From assembly GCA_965276675.1 (NCBI GenBank), contig OZ255624.1, positions 1,736,001-1,800,000 of the forward strand: DNA of 64,000 nucleotides, written 5' to 3'. A model generated the notes under the pieces. It was given only the letters and a program-made list of their open reading frames with translations, was not told the DNA's origin and ran no database searches. The translations under genes were made by a program, and so were the position numbers. Every line of letters begins with the position of its first letter. Position 1 is the first letter of the stretch. This stretch comes from G965276675 sp965276675. GTDB lineage: Bacteria > Acidobacteriota > Terriglobia > Terriglobales > Acidobacteriaceae. Positions 61,428 through 64,000 of this stretch are shown in pieces.

Positions 61428-63026
61428 ATGAAACGACCGCTGGTGTTGGCGATTCTGGATGGATGGGGCTACCGCGCACAGCGCGAAGCCAATGCGATTG
61501 CGCAGGCGCGCAAGCCGACCTATGACACACTGCTGGCGCAGTTTCCCAATACACTGCTGCATGCCTCCGATCACTTCGTCGGACTGCCCGACGGTCAGAT
61601 GGGCAACAGCGAAGTCGGGCATCTGAATATCGGCGCAGGCCGCGTGGTCTCGATGGACATCACGCGCATCGACGCTCTGATCGCGAGCGGAGCCTTCTTC
61701 GATCATCCTGTCATCGCCGCCGCGATGAAGCGTGCGCGCGAGGGTGGACGCCAGCTGCATCTGCTCGGCCTGGTCTCCGATGGCGGCGTGCATTCGCAGC
61801 AGGCACACCTCCATGCGTTGCTGAAGGCCGCAAGGCACCATGGTGCGGAGCGTGTCTTCGTGCATGCATTTCTTGACGGTCGCGACACGCTGCCCACAAG
61901 CGGTGCTGGCTATCTGGAGAAGCTCGACTTCGCCATGCGTGAGATCGGCGTCGGCGAACTCGCCACGGTGAGCGGCCGTTATTATGCTATGGATCGCGAC
62001 CGGCGCTGGGAACGCGAGCGCAAAACCTCGGACGCAATGGTGAAGGGTCACGCCGAGGGTGGCGCCTACAGCGACGCAATCGCGCGCGTGAAAGAGTGCT
62101 ACAACAACGGCCTCACGGATGAGTTCATCATTCCCTTCGTGGTCACCGGCGCCGAGGGTGAGCCGGTGACCCGGGTGCGCGATGAGGATGTCTGCCTCTG
62201 CTTCAACTTCCGCGCCGACCGTGTACGCCAGATTACGCGCGTGCTGGCGCGCGAAAGTGGACTGACGAAAGACGGCGGCCGCTCGCTCCCTGGCGCCGAG
62301 GACCTGGACCGGGAGATCCCGCGTGACGAGATTCCGAAAAACCTGCACTATGTCACGATGACGCAGTACGACAAGCAGTTCACGCTGCACATGGTGATCC
62401 TGCCGGAGTCGATGGAAAACCTGCTGGCGAACGTCCTGGCCGAGGCGCAGCTCCGCAACCTGCGCGTGGCCGAGACAGAGAAGTACGCCCACGTGACCTA
62501 CTTTTTCAACGGCGGCATCGAGAAGGAGTTCCCGGGCGAAGACCGGCAGATGGTGCAATCGCAGAAGGTCGCAACCTACGATTTGGCGCCAGAGATGAGC
62601 GCGCAGGGCATCGCCGATATCGTAACCAGGACAATTGCAGATTCAGCATTCGACCTGGTGGTCGTCAACTTCGCCAATGCCGACATGGTGGGGCACTCCG
62701 GCAAGCTGGAGCCGACCATTAAGGGTGTCGAGACCGTAGACGCATGCCTCGGCCAGATCTATGCAGCGATGAAGCAGCACGGCGGCGCGATGCTGATCAC
62801 TGCCGACCACGGCAACGCCGAGATGCTGGTCGATCCCAAAGGCGGTGGCCCGCACACCGCGCACACCACCAATCCCGTGCCCCTTATCCTGGTCAGTGAA
62901 AATGCGTCACAATATCAGTTACGTGAAGGCGGCTCGCTGCGCGACATCTCCCCAACCATCCTCGCAATGCTCGGCCTTGAACAGCCCTGCGAGATGAGCG
63001 GCGCGGATCTGCGCATCTCAAAGTAA
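61428..63026 (+). CDS. gpmI: 2,3-bisphosphoglycerate-independent phosphoglycerate mutase
   Basis: A 532-residue two-metal enzyme that interconverts 3- and 2-phosphoglycerate. PLVLAILDGWGYR at the start and the phospho-serine in MGNSEVGHLNIGAGR (near residue 60) are clear; FNFRADRVRQI, VVNFANADMVGHSG and ITADHGNAEMLVD complete the metal sites. Together with eno 2.1 kb upstream it covers two successive glycolytic steps. The ATG at 61428 has only a weak purine-rich site. Confidence 0.96.
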   Translation: MKRPLVLAILDGWGYRAQREANAIAQARKPTYDTLLAQFPNTLLHASDHFVGLPDGQMGNSEVGHLNIGAGRVVSMDITRIDALIASGAFFDHPVIAAAMKRAREGGRQLHLLGLVSDGGVHSQQAHLHALLKAARHHGAERVFVHAFLDGRDTLPTSGAGYLEKLDFAMREIGVGELATVSGRYYAMDRDRRWERERKTSDAMVKGHAEGGAYSDAIARVKECYNNGLTDEFIIPFVVTGAEGEPVTRVRDEDVCLCFNFRADRVRQITRVLARESGLTKDGGRSLPGAEDLDREIPRDEIPKNLHYVTMTQYDKQFTLHMVILPESMENLLANVLAEAQLRNLRVAETEKYAHVTYFFNGGIEKEFPGEDRQMVQSQKVATYDLAPEMSAQGIADIVTRTIADSAFDLVVVNFANADMVGHSGKLEPTIKGVETVDACLGQIYAAMKQHGGAMLITADHGNAEMLVDPKGGGPHTAHTTNPVPLILVSENASQYQLREGGSLRDISPTILAMLGLEQPCEMSGADLRISK

Positions 63027-63054
63027 CCACATATCTACCCAACAAGGAGAGAAG

Positions 63055-63261
63055 ATGAAGATTTCAGCAAGGAATCAGTTGCGGGGCGTAGTCGAAGAGA
63101 TCGCGCTAGGCGTGGTTACGGCCAAAGTCAGCGTACGCGTCGGCGACAACCTGATCGAGAGCGTCATTACCCGTCAGAGCGTCGAAGAGATGGGCCTGAA
63201 AAAAGGCGACGCAGTCACGGCGCTCATCAAATCGACAGAAGTCATGCTCATGGTGGATTGA
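63055..63261 (+). CDS. Molbindin-type (TOBE) molybdate-binding protein
   Basis: A 68-residue single TOBE domain. KISARNQLRGVVEEIALG and LKKGDAVTALIKSTEVMLMVD are typical of Mop/molbindin proteins, which bind molybdate or tungstate as multimers and store it in the cytoplasm. AAGGAGAG lies 5 bases before ATG 63055. It may supply the molybdenum enzyme encoded at 17.6-21.7 kb. Confidence 0.9.
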   Translation: MKISARNQLRGVVEEIALGVVTAKVSVRVGDNLIESVITRQSVEEMGLKKGDAVTALIKSTEVMLMVD

Positions 63262-63313
63262 TGGCAGGTCAGAGGCGTTTCCGCCGTGCTTGAAATTTTG
63301 CGGTTTTAAAACT

Positions 63314-63985
63314 TCATGCCCCGAGCAAAGAGCTGCGTTTGCACTCCATCATCGTGGGCCCGCCGCCTCGACGCGCGCGGGTGATGGATTCATGCGCAAC
63401 GCGGTACGTAGCGATCACGTCGTTGCCATCCACTGGAATGACCGGGATCTCATCGGGTATCGCCGTCTTCCGAGAAGAGTTGCGGATTCTCTTGAGCGGA
63501 GCGCCTTCACCCTCGATAGCGTCTAAGACGTAGAGAATGGGCAGCGCGTGGGCGCGAGCGAGTTGCAGCGACTCTGCAGAAAGAACCTCCCCGAGATTTC
63601 CCTTGAGGAAGACCACGACGGTGGAGACCTTCGCATTGCCTCCATGCGCCAAAGCCAGGCCGGTCGCCATCGCTATCTTTTCCACGAGTCCGCTGATGCC
63701 ACCGATTAGCTTGACAGATGCCGAGCGAAGCTCGTCTTCAAGGGCAGCAGGTACCGCGCCCACAAACGTGTCTCTCGCCTGCAGATCGAGCGTCGCACCC
63801 ACCAAGCTCGCCACTCCGCATGCGCCAGCAGCGCGGGAACGCTTGCTCTCGGCAGACACGCCGCAGCGTAGCAAGCGTTCCTGCATGCGTCGCATCGTCT
63901 CGTCGCTGATCAAGGGCGAGGGGCTGATCAGCAGCGAGCGGCTGCTCTGCGCGGCAAGCCAGGCGGACTCGGGAGTCTTTTTCAT
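63314..63985 (-). CDS. Degenerate E1-alpha-like (thiamine-dependent dehydrogenase) protein
   Basis: About 223 residues. The C-terminal part (IPVDGNDVIATYRVAHESIT, then RARRGGGPTMMECK) matches the end of the pyruvate/2-oxoacid dehydrogenase E1 alpha fold. Where the thiamine site GDG-xx-N belongs, the sequence reads VVVFLKGNLGEVLSAE: the Asp is lost. So it is probably not active alone. ATG 63985 has a weak start context and the frame stays open to the window edge, so more of the gene may lie outside. Confidence 0.5.
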   Translation of the reverse strand: MKKTPESAWLAAQSSRSLLISPSPLISDETMRRMQERLLRCGVSAESKRSRAAGACGVASLVGATLDLQARDTFVGAVPAALEDELRSASVKLIGGISGLVEKIAMATGLALAHGGNAKVSTVVVFLKGNLGEVLSAESLQLARAHALPILYVLDAIEGEGAPLKRIRNSSRKTAIPDEIPVIPVDGNDVIATYRVAHESITRARRGGGPTMMECKRSSLLGA

Positions 63986-64000
63986 CGCGCCGGAGATGCT

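Noticed and set aside
61398..62558. A 386-codon frame antisense to gpmI
   Set aside because: No motif and full overlap with an unmistakable housekeeping gene.

Overview
The window looks like a chromosome segment of an acidobacterium of the Granulicella/Terriglobus type (family Acidobacteriaceae). The grounds are moderately high GC with mostly Shine-Dalgarno-led genes, a VWFA-related protein of the kind known mainly from Acidobacteria, and a small cupin that keeps every metal and active-site residue I recall for the Granulicella tundricola hydroxynitrile lyase. I see no rRNA, tRNA, CRISPR array or recognisable transposase.

Layout. 1-4.9 kb: the tail of a GH127-type glycosidase, two sugar-transfer genes, a Na+/H+ antiporter and a DedA/VTT protein. 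4.9-7.9 kb (minus): metallophosphoesterase, ArsB-type pump and YdcZ-type permease. 8.3-13.6 kb: an operon of a secreted protein, histidine kinase, NtrC-type sigma-54 activator and MFS carrier, with a -24/-12 candidate promoter in front. 13.6-15.9 kb: VOC, cupin and SDR genes. 15.9-21.7 kb (minus): a Tat-exported molybdenum aldehyde oxidoreductase (paoA-paoB-paoC) with its maturation genes xdhC and mocA. 22-30 kb: HD protein, queG, cold-shock protein, YihY/BrkB, SpoIIE-type phosphatase, cardiolipin synthase and a beta-propeller lipoprotein. 30-35.4 kb (minus): aroF and a cytochrome c maturation operon ccmE-ccmA-ybaK-ccmB-ccmC-ccmD. 35.6-45 kb: thiC, a flippase, a 33-residue membrane peptide, an M28 peptidase, an MFS carrier, mscL and a frameshifted VWFA gene. 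45-47 kb: an accessory island. 47-64 kb: scoAB, mtnA, a RES toxin-antitoxin pair, a sodium:solute symporter, eno, gpmI and other housekeeping or small secreted genes.

The most unusual signal is a pair of transposase-free, single-gene cassettes with the same terminal inverted repeat (TAGTGGGTCAGTTTGAA). One (32457-32925) carries the hydroxynitrile-lyase-like cupin, sits between ccmB and ccmC, and is flanked by an 11-bp direct repeat that looks like a target-site duplication. The other (46285-47000) carries a DUF1801 gene and has a perfect 17-bp inverted repeat. Five bases before it ends a different element (45023-46279), bounded by about 33-bp imperfect inverted repeats and holding a decayed gene and a DUF1569 gene. 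A third repeat family, a roughly 110-bp palindromic element, occurs at 28.8 kb and 39.4 kb. Together these suggest non-autonomous elements that move small cargo genes, a system I cannot match to a described family from the sequence alone.
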